A stretch of DNA of 64,000 bases from Rallus limicola. Taxonomy: Eukaryota; Chordata; Aves; Gruiformes; Rallidae. Positions 37,755 through 50,095 of this stretch are shown here, in pieces. Where the stretch lies: assembly GCA_022605955.1 (NCBI GenBank), contig JAKCOZ010000014.1, positions 10,794,001-10,858,000 on the forward strand. The letters are read 5' to 3'. Every line of letters starts with the position of its first letter. Within the stretch, counting starts at the first letter, position 1. The notes beneath the pieces were generated by a model. It was given only the letters and a program-made list of their open reading frames with translations, was not told the DNA's origin and did not search any database. A program made the translations under genes and the position numbers.

Positions 37755-37865
37755 CAAGGGGTTAAGTGACACTGCTCATACCATATCTGGCTCAGTGGCA
37801 GGGCAGGAGGTTATGCAGCAGGGATCTCATAGGAAGGTGAATGCTTCTCCTAATGAGGTGAAGCT
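37755..37865 (-). mobile_element. Old SINE core fragment, reverse orientation
   Basis: Reading plus strand, 'aaggggttaagtgacactgc' followed by 'tcataccatatctggctcag' and 'tggcagggcagga' parallels the reverse complement of the amniote CORE-SINE body ('gaggttaagtgacttgcc', 'caaggtcacacagctagtaa', 'gtggcagagctggga'). Agreement is good over about 50 bases, then fades toward 37865 where the tRNA-like head would lie. The 61-codon frame at 37741-37926 covers it and is not a gene. Exact family (MIR-like or reptile tRNA SINE) not determined. Confidence 0.5.
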
Positions 37866-40800
37866 GATGGCTCTAATGCAGTGGAACAGCTGCAGTGGGC
37901 TCTTTCCCAGCTCAGAGTCACACTGAGATCAGATTCAGAGTATAGCAGCTCTGTTTTCTTCACACACTATAATTGTGATTGATTTGCAAAAGATGTAAAA
38001 CTCTTTACCTTTTTATAATGAGAGCTTTAAGTTTGTGAGGCATTGAGGAAGGGGATTTTGGTGCTTTTCCAGAGAGGACTAGCTCCTTTCCGCCCCTTCA
38101 ATCTTCTCCTTGGCTGACAAGGTTAGTTTCCCCTTTTGCTGCAGTCTCCTTAAAGCTCTGAGAGATCTGGGTGTTGGGAGGGACCGGAATCCTAGCTGCA
38201 AGTTTTTTCTGTAGTGCAACCCATCAGCCTGCCTTGTTCCAAATGCAGATGACATCTAAAACACAGATATGAGTGATTTGCAACTTTTGTGCCTTGTTAT
38301 TAACAATTCTACCATTTCCACTTATATGCCTATACCATAGACTTCACAGTAGATATATGCATGTGATTTGCTTCCTCTGATATTATCAAAGCTAAAAATT
38401 CAACACAAATTACTAATCCCCCAAATTCACTTGCTGTTTCTGTCCTGGTTGTGCACCCCACTGCCCAGACATTCCGATTGCCTCCCTCGCTGGGGTTCCC
38501 AGAGTCACCCACAAGGCATATATTGCAACAGTGTGTGCTGGGGGGGCTTGAACTGGTCTGGGTAGTCAAGTATTCCTACACAGATTTTTGATTTCTGGAG
38601 GAAACCTGCAATTCAGTGGAATGCTGTATACTCAATACTCAGGATGCTGTACCCATCCGCAGAGACCTGCTGATAGAAAATAATCTCTATTATTATTAAA
38701 GAGTCTTTAGTTCAGGTGGTTACTACATCTGTTGTGGGTCTAAAAATTTTAATGTAGAAAGCTTTTTTGCTAAAAAAAACCTAAACCCCCTCCAAAAATG
38801 CAACCCAACCCAAAACAACCAAACAACAACAACAATACCAAAGAAAAAAGAAAAAAGGAATCCATCTTGGTAATAGCACACAAGTTTAGATGTGCTAGAA
38901 TAAAAACTTTTATTATTAACAAAGTTCTTTCACTGAATTTCAAATTATTATTCAGCCTTAAACTTAACTATGTGATCACAAAAAGTGCCCAGGGTATTGA
39001 GCAAGCAGAGTAGAAAGCTTTAAGAAAAGAAATGATCATCTTATTTCTGTGCATAAGATTAGACCAGGACACAAGAGCCTTCCCTGCCAAAACATTGCTT
39101 TGTTTGGACAGCTTAATTTCGGCAGCCTCTAACATTTGCTGATTTGACACTGCAAACAGAACACATTTTTATATAATTTCTATATGTATTAGTGCATAAA
39201 GTGTATTGTCTGCATAAGTATATGTGCTTTGTGATTTAGCAAAGAGGCCAATTTTCCCTTAAAGTTATAAGACAAAATAATGATATTGCTGCTATGTTAA
39301 AACCACAGGCACCATGCATCCAACTTATTATGACACAGTTTTGTCAATTGCTAGGCTCAGTAGTCTTTCTAAATGTAATGGCAGAGTTCAAAAAATATTG
39401 TTAGGAATTTTTGAGGGAGGTAATAAATAAATTATAACTAATAATAATATTTTCAGCAAATAGCTGACACTTAAAGGAATAAAAGCTGTAGAGCCAAATT
39501 GAACCATATGCTTTTTGAAAAAGCAATTTCACAAGTGGAAACTCTATTAGTATCTCTGTATGTTATTAGGACAGCAGGATTTGTTCTGCAACTAGACTTA
39601 TTTGCTGTATTAGATTAGATTCAGTTGGCCATTATGTATGGAAGTATGCACAGCTGTCCAGTACACATTGTCAAGTCCATAGAAGCTAAACCAGTAGTTT
39701 AATCTATTATTATTTATATATCGTGTTTCTTAGTATATCTTTTTGCTCTACGGTATTTCTGTTGCTAAAAACTGATTCTAGAAGAGAGGAGAAAACCGCA
39801 TTAGCATCAACTCCTTTGCAACTTCACAAAGAATCAGCAATGTGCAGTAACAGCAGAGGGATTACTACTCCATATGCAAATGGAGACCTAATTCTGTGAG
39901 ATTGTCACCATCTTTTAACTTTCCTCACATGTTGGCAACTAAGGTGTAAATTGTCACATAGATAAAACTTTGTTCAATTTGAAATGACACGTAAAGGTGA
40001 TGCTAGCTGTCAAGAGTTCTCCTGAGAGAAAAAGCAGCTGAAACTCTTGTACCCCAGCTGCCAAAGCCCAGGACTAGAGGAGGGCTGAGAAAATGTGCAT
40101 GACATACCGCTGGTTAATGCATCTGAAGGTTGTAATCGAGGATATCCCTGGCAACGAGATCTTCTGATATTTCCTCTGTTGCTTTGTGCCAACTGACAAG
40201 GAGAAAACAGACAAGATAGGAACCAGAACGGAGTCCTTCATCTGAAAACACCAGGTTTTGGTTTTTTTGTACCTTATGCTTTATCTCTCCTTCATATGAC
40301 TATGCTGATAACAAATGAGAACAAAGCTCATTTTATCAGCATTTTGCTCATATTTCGGATTGGAAGCCACAGGAGATGCATAAGTCTCATCAGCTGCAGA
40401 GGCAGTTCTCAAAATTCTCATTGGAAGAACAGGCCAAGGCAGACTCTAAGTAAGCGTGTTGAATTGCAAAAATATAGACCTTCCTCTTGAATATGTGCTT
40501 TAAACAATTATTTCAGGGATGCTTATTTTTCCATGTCTATTAAAAAAATCCCCACAAACCAAAGAAAGAAAGAAAAAAACACAACAAAAAATAGAGAAAT
40601 CAGCATTTTTTTATAGGTACCCAAACAAGGCTACTAATGCTTTCAAAAGAACAAAAGTAGTTCCTGTATCTTCTGGGATGAATAGAAAGAACATATAGCT
40701 ATTTCTGATTGTTTTCCTTAAATCTGAGTTCTCACAGAGCTCCTTAAAGAGAGACATAGTGATGCCAGTCTATGCTATTTCACAAAGCTTTTGTAAATTA

Positions 40801-42876
40801 GTTGGATGGAATTTATACTTTCAGAGGCTGACAGATGACTAGCCAAGTCTGAGCCTGGATTATCAATAGTTTAAGTATAAAATGGCCATATTTTGCCTAT
40901 ATAACCAGGTTTTGTTGAGAATACCCTATCTGCACAAAGGAAGGTCTCTCCCTCTGGATGGGTGGTGAACCTCTTGCATGGTTCAGTCGAGCCTGGTGCC
41001 TCACTGATTGATGGAGCCTGCGAGGAACACCTGCCAAGGGCCAAGGCACAGCCAGCCTCAAGCAGGGCAGGATGACCTCTGTTGGGCAGCGCTAAGGAAT
41101 GGGATATGGGTCAGAAGGATAAATCCCTGCTGCTTGGATCACATCCGAAACAGTAAACTCTACTGGTGAAGCTGTTGCTTCTGTGAGGCCAGCAGCCTTG
41201 GTGACCACCAGATTTTCACTGTATTAAGACAACATATAGCTGTTCTCCAGGTAAGCCTTACATTAAAAGAAAATACTTTCTCAGAAATCACAAAAGAATG
41301 TAAAAAGCCTTCGAGTGGGGGAAGACAAGACTTCGTTATTATTAGAATTCTGGGTTGGTTTAATCCCTCACTGTAGCTATTTTCACTCTCCTCCTTTTCT
41401 GTGCTTAAATTTAGTAACATTGTAAGAGAGCATCATAACTCTGCTGATGCAGAGGTCCTTGCTATCCCTTCCTTTTGTCCTGGCTAAGCTACTGCAGAGA
41501 TTTGATTCTCACTAATACTTCTGCATGCACAATTAACAGCTGATGCAAAATTCCCCTGCCTGATCTCTGCTGGCATAGAACAACTACAGCTCATAACTCC
41601 AGACCTGGCTCTGTTACACTGCTGGTAGTTAATCTGAACCCATATCAGTTTCAAGGTGTTCTCGGTACATTAGAAAGACCTTTCATCTAATTCTGACAAT
41701 TTTTGGACCCTCCTTTTCCATAAATCTCTCCTTTTTCCCAATTGTAGATTCCTGGCTTCCACTTCTGAGATAAATGATAACTGACAACGGGTAACTTGCA
41801 CTTTAGGCAGTATTTTCTGCAAATTCAAACCCCTGGATGTTCACAGATCCTTAGTCTCTTCTGTGAAGGTCCCTGCAGGACATTTTACTATGTGAAGCAA
41901 ATGCAGGACAGCTGCCTATATCTTTGATACTGATTTGCTGTTGCTAATTTAACACGCTGTCAAGAAAACATTGCCAAAAGAAGTCAAGGCTGCTTCAATT
42001 CTTCAAGTGAATGGTCTATTTTCTGTCTTTGTCATTGCAGATTACAGCCTTTGAGAGCACTTAGTGATGTGTGGGTGTAACAGATGGGACAGTCAACATG
42101 ATTTAGCTGCTGCTTAAAGGGCCCCGTTTCTACTTCCTTTACAAACTACCTACTTCCATCTCACATTGCAAAACAGGTATGAATATTACTGGAAATCAGG
42201 GAGTTAATGATATCTCATGTGAATTTATGATTTCTCATAGACTTACTGCCTGTTTTCCAGCTGAAATACAAACACACTGGAGAAAAGGGGACCAGACAGA
42301 GAGCAACCAGCTAATTTGAAACCTTTTTGAGACTTTACCCATCATTAGCATTCCCATGGGATATTTTTTCCCCAAGGGCAGGAAAAGGCCAACACATTAA
42401 AACTTTTCAGTCTTCTAATCTAATCTAATGGACTCATAGCAATAGACAAATCTCTCCTAATCATCTCTAATAAGCAAAATAACACAAGAATCAAACTCTG
42501 TTGGAGACATTTAGGGAATTTTCATTTCTTTATTTCTGACTGCTCCGTTATGATGATTATTTCTTTTTATCTGCTCTTCATTTGTACCGATTGCTTCTTT
42601 TACAAATTAGACCTGTACTTCTACTGGCCAAATGTCAGTTTCTTTATACTTGGGGCTCTGACAAAGTTCCAAAACCAAATTCTCCTAGGTTTTGTTTGGG
42701 GATTGTGTTTCTTGGCTTGCAACAGCAGAGGCAGTGGAAAGAGGCTTTTTCTGGAAGCGCAGGGAGTCCTGCAAAGACCTTCTGCTCTCCTTAGGAAGCC
42801 TGTTAGCCACAGTTCCTGGGCTCTACACAGGAAAGCTCTGTCTTTGCAAAACAATACTTAGGTGGTGATTGCTCTC
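37866..42876. other. Non-coding, no recognisable gene
   Basis: AT-rich sequence with A/C-rich low-complexity patches at about 38780-38860 and 40540-40595. A GC-richer patch at about 40930-41150 has no family I can name. It begins near 'tgttgagaat' and ends near 'ccgaaaca', but no target duplication or polyadenylation signal supports an LTR. Open frames are short; three overlap at 42550-42861 on both strands, a typical chance pattern. Confidence 0.55.
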
Positions 42877-42916
42877 TATATGTGTGTGTGTGTGTGTGCG
42901 CACGTGTGCGCACACA
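42877..42916. repeat. 40-bp alternating pyrimidine-purine tract with (TG)9 and GC steps
   Basis: Every odd position is a pyrimidine and every even position a purine from 42877 to 42916. It runs TATA, then (TG)9 at 42881-42898, then CGCACGTGTGCGCACACA. Such uninterrupted alternation, especially with CG and GC steps, is the classic sequence requirement for left-handed Z-DNA. The tract contains an E-box core CACGTG at 42901-42906 and a self-complementary TGTGCGCACA at 42905-42914. It also contains four CpG in a region nearly without them. Whether it forms Z-DNA is inference. Confidence 0.9.
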
Positions 42917-45107
42917 GATGTAAAAAGAACTCATCATATGCTCCATGCCCACTGAACCCTATGTTTCTACTACAGGAACTTCTACTCTGTGCTTGTTGAC
43001 ACCCACATTTCTGTCTGTGTTATTGATGTTTGACTTTTCTGCTCATACACATATAACATTCTTGGATCTAGTATGTACAGAGTGGTGAACTCCAGGGCAT
43101 ATTTGTTATGACATCGCTGTTGTTATTTTCAAACAGAAATTCAGATGGGAGTAAAATCCTTTAGGCTTTTAATAAGTTTCCTGCATTATCTGGGCCTGCA
43201 ATAATTCTCTAGGGTTAAAGAATTGAAATAATTATCGACCTCAGTCCATTTGTTGAGTTTTTTTTAAATTCAGTTATAATTATTTCCTCAGCTGTCTGCA
43301 CACAGCTATTCCTACGGAGATTTAGATTTTCTGACCTTGGTCCAGACATTATCTCTTACTATGAATAAATTTACTCAGAAAGCTTCTCACTAAGGGAGTA
43401 CCATCACCCCAATTTGTCTTGACTGGCATATGCCTATTGAAAACTTCCAGAAATTTAGCCTGAAATTAATGTTAAGTTACAGATATTGAAGGAATTACAT
43501 CAGAGACAATGAAACCCCAGCAGTAGAGTACAAATGCTACCATATGTATTTTGAAGGAAACTACCGCGTTTATTTTTAGACATTTCAGTGGAGAATATGT
43601 CAGAGCAATATATTAAAAATATGCAGAAATAGCCAAACAACTATTTTTTGATCTGATCCTTTTTTTGTAACATGTTGGGATACTACTTTGTTGGGAATCA
43701 TGTCAGGAAGAGTATAGCAAGTGCATTAACTTTACGATCTGGTAAGGACAAGCATTTCAGTTAAAAGACCTTGTGGCTTTGAAGATCAGTTCAGATTACA
43801 TTCAAAATTACCTGGTTTTGTAAATATCATGAGTTGGTCATCTAGAGGAAGTAGGAAGAGGAAAGAGTCTGACACTTGAAAAATTTTACAACTCATTACT
43901 GGAAGTAGCCTGAGGGCCTCTCTAGTTATTGTTTAATTCTCTCACTTCAGAAAAAAAGACTGATAATAAGAACATTTGTTCATATCTTTTTTTTAAACTA
44001 TTTTATTTTAGTCATACTGTTTGGGTTCAACCTTTTTATTGCTTAATCTACAATTCATGGTAGGATACTTTTATCAGTCTAGTTGCTTTCTGAATCATCT
44101 CTGATTCCTTACTATACTTGTTTCTACTAGATCATTATGACTCCAGCAAAAGTCATTGCAATATATAAATAAAGGAAAACAGCCTTGCTAATTTGCTTGA
44201 TTGTATTTAAGTGATTCACAGAAGGATCCTTATGATACTTTTATTAGTGTCCCAAACATATCATTTCTCTTTAAGTCTGCAGGGTATCATGTAATCAGGT
44301 TAAATTGATTATTCACCATTTCAATTTTCTGAGCTACTTAAGGGTTTTTAAAATACCGTCCTTCATATTTTATATGTAATGAGCATTTTTTGTTCTATAT
44401 ATTGATTTTCCTTATTCTAGGTATAGGACTTCATGTCTAGACCTCCGACTCAACATAAGATTCTGAGTTTTTTGTCAGCTTCACATGAGTCCATCTTTTA
44501 AAGTTCTATTATTTCTTAATTATGAGAAGAGTATATTTCAGTCCTTGGAAAAAATGTAGGAGCGCATTAATCATGCTGTTTATAAGTTTTTAAGCAAGAC
44601 ATGGTACAAGATATTTGGACCAGATAATGAACAATTCTTACTTCTTAAAATATAGAATATGTGCAATATGCAAAAGAGTAATCTCTTAAATAACAGAAAA
44701 ATACTTTGCAACAATATATATGTACCTATACATACGTGCATGCATCCACAACCACCAAAATAAAAAATATCTAAACAGGATGCCATCAGGCAAGAGGATT
44801 CACAAACTTTCTAGCTTTTAGTCATTAGCCTATTCTTTGGTTTTTTTTTTTTAACACAAGCGATAAGAAAGATGCTTCAACCATCCAAGTAACAGTGAAA
44901 CATTAGGTCTAGTAGAAGATCTGGGTAGGCATGCCATGTCCTTATTTGAAAGTGAGATGGCATAGAATAAAAAAAAACCCAACTAGAGTTAGGGTCTAAG
45001 TGAGAGAGATAGGCCTTCAAAGGGAATTCGGGTGCTTCTCTGGCCAAAAATATGAACCTTTTGAAATGTGCATCTGTCACTGGAATTTGGAAAAGGAAGA
45101 AATAAAC
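42917..45107. other. Non-coding, no recognisable feature
   Basis: AT-rich sequence with a run of twelve T at 44841-44852. The frames at 44580-44786 and 44877-45110 (both minus) have no recognised product; the second ends inside the hairpin that follows. Confidence 0.6.
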
Positions 45108-45136
45108 CATAATTTATTCTTTGAGAATAAATTATG
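45108..45136. repeat. Perfect 13-bp hairpin with 3-base loop
   Basis: CATAATTTATTCT at 45108-45120, TTG at 45121-45123, AGAATAAATTATG at 45124-45136. The arms are exact reverse complements. It is AT-rich, too short for a microRNA precursor and without a T tract, so it is not a terminator-like or miRNA-like feature. It may be the remnant of a palindrome or a replication-slippage product. Confidence 0.95.
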
Positions 45137-46126
45137 TTCTTCTTCTCAAAGCTAGCTTTTGGAGTTCAAACACACCCTCTAAGTAATATCACTGTCAGCT
45201 GAAAATAAGAATAATTCAGAGGCATATGTAAAATTAGCTTTTCCTGTTTGTTCAAGAAAACAGGCACAGATCAGACCTCTTAACATGCCTCAGTCTTGAG
45301 AAGTAGGTTATCTATTTTAGTAAAGACAATGGGATCAGAAGTTAGTCTAATCTACTTTTATTTTAAAATGGAAAATCCTTGGGTAGGATTTTGAAGAGTT
45401 GCGGATGGACAAAAAGCCAATACCTTCTCAGTTCCTGCTTACATTGCAGATGTTAGAAATCTGTTCTGACATTCATTTATTCCCCCTCAGCCTTATGTTT
45501 TTAGGTGGTTAATTTTTCCTGTCACCAAACACTTCCTTGATGGAATTGCATTCTTAAATGGAGATAATCATCATCTATTTGTCCCACTGCATGGGACGAA
45601 TTACGAAACACAAAATAGAGTGCACCTTCTGTTAAGCACAATGTGGATTTTCACAAGATATTGACAATAAAATAATAGAAACAAAATATCTTGTTTATGT
45701 CTATGGCCAAACTTAAGAAATAATAAACAAATACTCTTACCTTCTCTATCAAAATTAAATGCAGGAACAAATTTACTTAGGGTTGTGCAGAGTTTCTATG
45801 AACAAAAAACATAAGGTTGTTTTATTTCTAGGTGTTTGAATCCCTTTTTTAAAAGAACTCTTTCAAACTCTTTAAAAAAAAAAGTTTGTAGTTTGTCTAC
45901 TCCACTTTAGAAATGAAGTTTTCTTTCAAGAAGAAAATGAAATGTTTCAAATGTCTCTATTTTTCTAACAGAAACTGTTTCCTAAACTAAACATAGATTC
46001 ATGTATAGTTTTTGTTGGATCAGCTGTAGTTTTCAGCATCTGAAAAACAGCTACCAGCTAAGCTGGTCCTTTTAAATAGGACATTTATCAGAAAAGAAAA
46101 CCAGGGTTTGTCAGGATTTTAAAAAA

Positions 46127-46160
46127 ATATATATATTTTTTGCCTTTTTTTTTTTTTTTT
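46127..46160. repeat. AT-rich run followed by T16
   Basis: 'aaaaaaatatatatattttt' then 'tgcc' and sixteen T. Simple low-complexity sequence. The T run could be the reverse of an old poly(A) tail, but no retroposed body lies to its right that I can identify. Confidence 0.85.
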
Positions 46161-47350
46161 CTAAATTAGGAAATACATCACTGTGTGTGATCACTGCATG
46201 TACTGGCATATTTTTAAAACAATAACAATATTTCAGTCAGGAGACAACATCACAGAGGGTCTCTGAAGTCACCTGTGCTCTTGGTAACAGAAAAGCAGAA
46301 ATCATAGTTCAGAGATGCTTCTAGAAGTTGTTACGACTCTGATCTAGTGGTGGCTAAAAGAACATGATGTATCAAAACTAATAAAACTGAAACACCACAA
46401 AGACATTATAGCCAGATTTTTAACTAATGTACTCAGATTTTTTTCAAAATAATTATTGTTTTTTTTCTTTTATTTTCTTTGCAGCTTTGGAGACTTATAA
46501 ACACTTTTAAAGAGAAAATTTTATGAAGTTAGTTAACATCTATTTTATTTCTGAAGATACATACAATAAATGGCCAAAATGGAACATGGTGATCATATAG
46601 TCACACACACAATCAAGCATGCGCACATTCCCCTCCCCCCAGGTAAAATAACACCATCCTTACATTAATATACTGACATGGCTTAAAATTCTAGTGATAA
46701 CAATTATGTCCCAGTGTGCAGGTTTGAGGATTCATTATCTTTACTGTTAGAAATCTGCACTTTATTTTTGCTGCACCTCTCTGATTTCAGGTACCAGCCA
46801 TTAAAACTTGTCACATCTCTGCCAGCCAGGTGAAAGAAATAGCTGTTACCAGACTTCCACTTCTAGACTTCAAGGCACTTACACCTTTAGAGGAAGTCAC
46901 TCCATAACCTTTCATTTGATATGTTAAGTGGATGAAGCACCTGAAGAGAATATCTCTAAGATACGTATTTTTGCTCCTTTTTAATACTTCAGCCTTTTTT
47001 TTTCTTTGTATTTCTTTACTTACTTTTTTTTTTTACTTACAACTTTCCCTACATTTTTCACTCTAGACATCAGACTGGGGGACTGTACAGAATGGGATGG
47101 TATTAAATTTCCTCTTTATGCTGTATTCCCTAGTGCATCAGCTCACTGGATGCTATTCATCATTGGACTTTTCTGACTAGCTGGTGAACTCCTATCACAC
47201 ACACAAACACACCTTCCAAATCTCTTGCATCATTCCTGGCCTGAAGCGTACAAGTTGTAGCTTATGTTTCTTATTTCTTCTATGTGTGACTTTGCATGTC
47301 AGTGTCATGTAACAGTTGGGTTCAGATAACAAAACACACCAGTATTTGTC

Positions 47351-47383
47351 ATTAATTAACATTAATCAACATTAATTAACATT
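47351..47383. repeat. Three tandem copies of ATTAATTAAC
   Basis: ATTAATTAAC, ATTAATCAAC, ATTAATTAAC, then ATT: three 10-base units with one substitution in the middle unit. Each unit holds TAATTA or a near match, the core bound by many homeodomain proteins. The tract is a minisatellite-like array of only 33 bases and may be fortuitous. Confidence 0.95.
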
Positions 47384-50054
47384 TCCACAATATCTATGTA
47401 ACTTGTACACTTCTTTTGTTTGATTTTCCTCAAGGTTGCTGATTTTGAAATTAAACCAGTAAGGTCCACAGCTGATATCTAAGATGCCCCACACAAAACA
47501 CATTGATCTTTTTGGGACTCCTCAGTAACACATAACAATATTTTAAAAACTGACAGCAAGTTTGCACTTCATCTACTATGTTGACTATATGTCTTTGTAG
47601 TTCTTAAATGGAAACATTCTCTAATCTTATGCCCATGGGTTTCTCCAACTATACCGTATCAGTGCCATTACTTTTATCAGTCAAACTTATAACTTAAGCT
47701 GTTGAAGGATTTAGCAGTCATTCCTCAAATCCTGACAGCAAAACTGAGGAAAATCAGATTTATATTTATATTTCTTCAGATAAAAATTAAGATGGGTGGA
47801 AAAAAGCCCAATAATGCACAATAAACTGGTCTTTCAGGCCAGAAAGTAAATTAGCTCTTAGGTTTTTTGAACATGTTTTTGGCAGGTGATTATTTTTGTT
47901 CTTGTCATTGGTTGAAGACTAAAAATCCTCTCCATCCTCTTTCATCTAATGGGTCCATTCATCTCCAGTTTAACTAATTGGAAGCATTCTTTTTCAGAAA
48001 GAAATAATCCCTTTTCATATACTGTGAAACTTGTTTTATGATGAACCCACTTTACGACCACTTTTTGCTATATACAGTGTAATAATCCACAAACATTAAA
48101 AATTTAAGATGAGGTATAATTCTTCCTCTTAAAAATATAATTGCATATCTATTCAACCTTGTTACTATCACACTCATGGTTTGGTTTTAGATGTAGCAGA
48201 AATAACTACTTTATCTATGTGTGGTAAAAATGATAAAAGATCTTTTTATAAAAGATATCAAATAGTTTAACTTAAAACTTGCAGCTGATATAAGAAGAAT
48301 TGGAGTTCAACACAATATCTGCTAGATATGGGAGACCATAACCCATAAATTCAAAGGGTTTTTTTTTTTTCATTGCAATCTGAACATATGTAAAAACCCC
48401 AAATTCCTATAATTTTCTCCAACTGAAAATTCTGACTGGGCTTACTTTACTGATTTCAGTTCACTGATCCACGGACTGTAAGCAAGCTTCATGCTCCCTT
48501 CATTCAAGGTTCAAATGCATGCAGGTGTGTTTATGTCTGAGTCTTTATGTATATGTTTGAGTGTTGTAGCCTCACTACCCAACTAACATTATTACCATTG
48601 CTAGTGACAGGCCCCAGGGTTTGTAAATGCTGCAAAGCCTCAGAAGTGGGACTTGTCAGGCTTGATTTGTCTCAATCTGTCTAGATCTTTGTTTTAGTAG
48701 CTAACAGCAATTTTATAACTACTAGGCAACTACTACCACCTACTTTTTTAGCTTTAGCTTAGCTTTTTATGATTGTGTGAAGGAACATCTATTGCTGTAA
48801 TTGTTCTGATATATTTTTGTAATTAATCGGTGGTGATAACCAGCAGTTATTCAGTACAGAAGGAAGTATCTGTGACCCTAGAATCATGATGTGCTGTAGA
48901 GGAGTGTAGGCATTGGGTGATAACAGAGTCCTTGCAAGTGTGGGAACAAGACAAATTCAGAGGCCTCAGCATTATAAATAATTAAAGAGTTCGCAATTAT
49001 TAATTATCAGAAGATTGAAACCTTGGAAGATGTGTTAAACTGGTCTTAAGAATAACAAAGAGAATTAAGAACAAGTGTTTAACTCTCATGAAACACCTAT
49101 AGAGAGTAAATTCACCTGTTACACAGTTTTACCAATTAATAGAAAAGCACAGTGTAACGTGTTATTGTGTAAAAAATAGCAGAACCTGAAGTAGGGAGGA
49201 AGCAGTCCTCACTGTCTATATCATACTCTTCCCAGAGAACTCAGAACACTGACAACTTCACAGAAATCTTCCCCACTTCCTCCTCTTTCTTCTTCTCAGG
49301 GAAGACTACTCTGGCTCTGTTACCCTTGAGGCCCGGAGGAACAGTGGTGAGGGTGAATATAACACCAGGAAAAGTGCTTGAAGGCAGCATGCTTGTGGGT
49401 AGCTAACAATTTTACCTGTCTTGATAACACTTCCTAGTTTACAAAGATTAGTTTGAACTGCAAATGCTGCTACTGTTGTGACTGGATTAAGTAGAATTAG
49501 CAATTAGTTAAAAATCAAGGAATAAATCAAGTGTGTTCTCGAGTGATTAACTTTTGCTATTCACAGTCTTGCAGATAAAAGAGATATGTTTTATTGGAAG
49601 ATATTAAATTAATTTTCAGCCTTAGCCTTATTTGTAAACCATATTTAAGGACTGAACTTTACTCAGCAATGCCTTAAAGGACTCATTTGTTTATCCCTAT
49701 GTAAAACACAACTCTGATATTTTCTGGACATTTTCCTATTCTCCCCACATATCATTATTTTGGAATTTATACTATGATGTCTCCCAGTGCTCCTTCACCT
49801 AACTCTGTCCCCAATGCTCAGGCCTGTTTTCCTGCATCTCGGAGTTCCCACAGTAATTTCCAAAACTAATGTTTTGAAAACTTTTATTTCACAAACTGCT
49901 GATATCTCTGTTCCCCTCCAAGATCTAGGCCTTTTAGAGAGGACAGTACTGGGATTGGTTTAGCAGCCATATCCTTTACTGAAAAACTACATTATTTGAA
50001 CTTTGTGGTAGAGCAAGACCTCTGATACTTCCAGTAATGTATTTGCTTTGGAGT

Positions 50055-50095
50055 CTTTATATGACCTTGGGCCAATCATTTAATCAGGGATACTC
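50055..50095 (+). mobile_element. Old SINE core fragment (tail side)
   Basis: 'tatgaccttgggccaatcat' followed by 'ttaatcaggga' corresponds to the conserved core of MIR-like and reptile tRNA SINEs ('gtgaccttgggcaagtcact', 'taacctctct'). Only about 30 to 40 bases are clear. The head is not visible upstream, although a SINE copy would begin about 70-100 bases earlier. The match is short, so chance cannot be fully excluded. Confidence 0.45.

Larger units (their letters stand above)
45137..50054. other. Non-coding with simple tracts
   Basis: AT-rich sequence including an AT run and then sixteen T at 46145-46160, a run of T at about 48360-48371, and the 10-mer tandem repeat listed separately. No gene, exon or interspersed repeat recognised. 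The stretch is almost without open frames of note (65 codons at 49306-49503, minus). Confidence 0.6.

Noticed and set aside
38420..38575. LTR start near 'tgtcctggtt' at about 38440
   Set aside because: Only ten bases match the edge of common bird LTRs, the following sequence does not, and there is no second edge.
45108..45136. microRNA precursor or transcription terminator
   Set aside because: The stem is only 13 bp with a 3-base loop, too short for a microRNA hairpin, and Rho-independent terminators do not apply to a bird nuclear genome.
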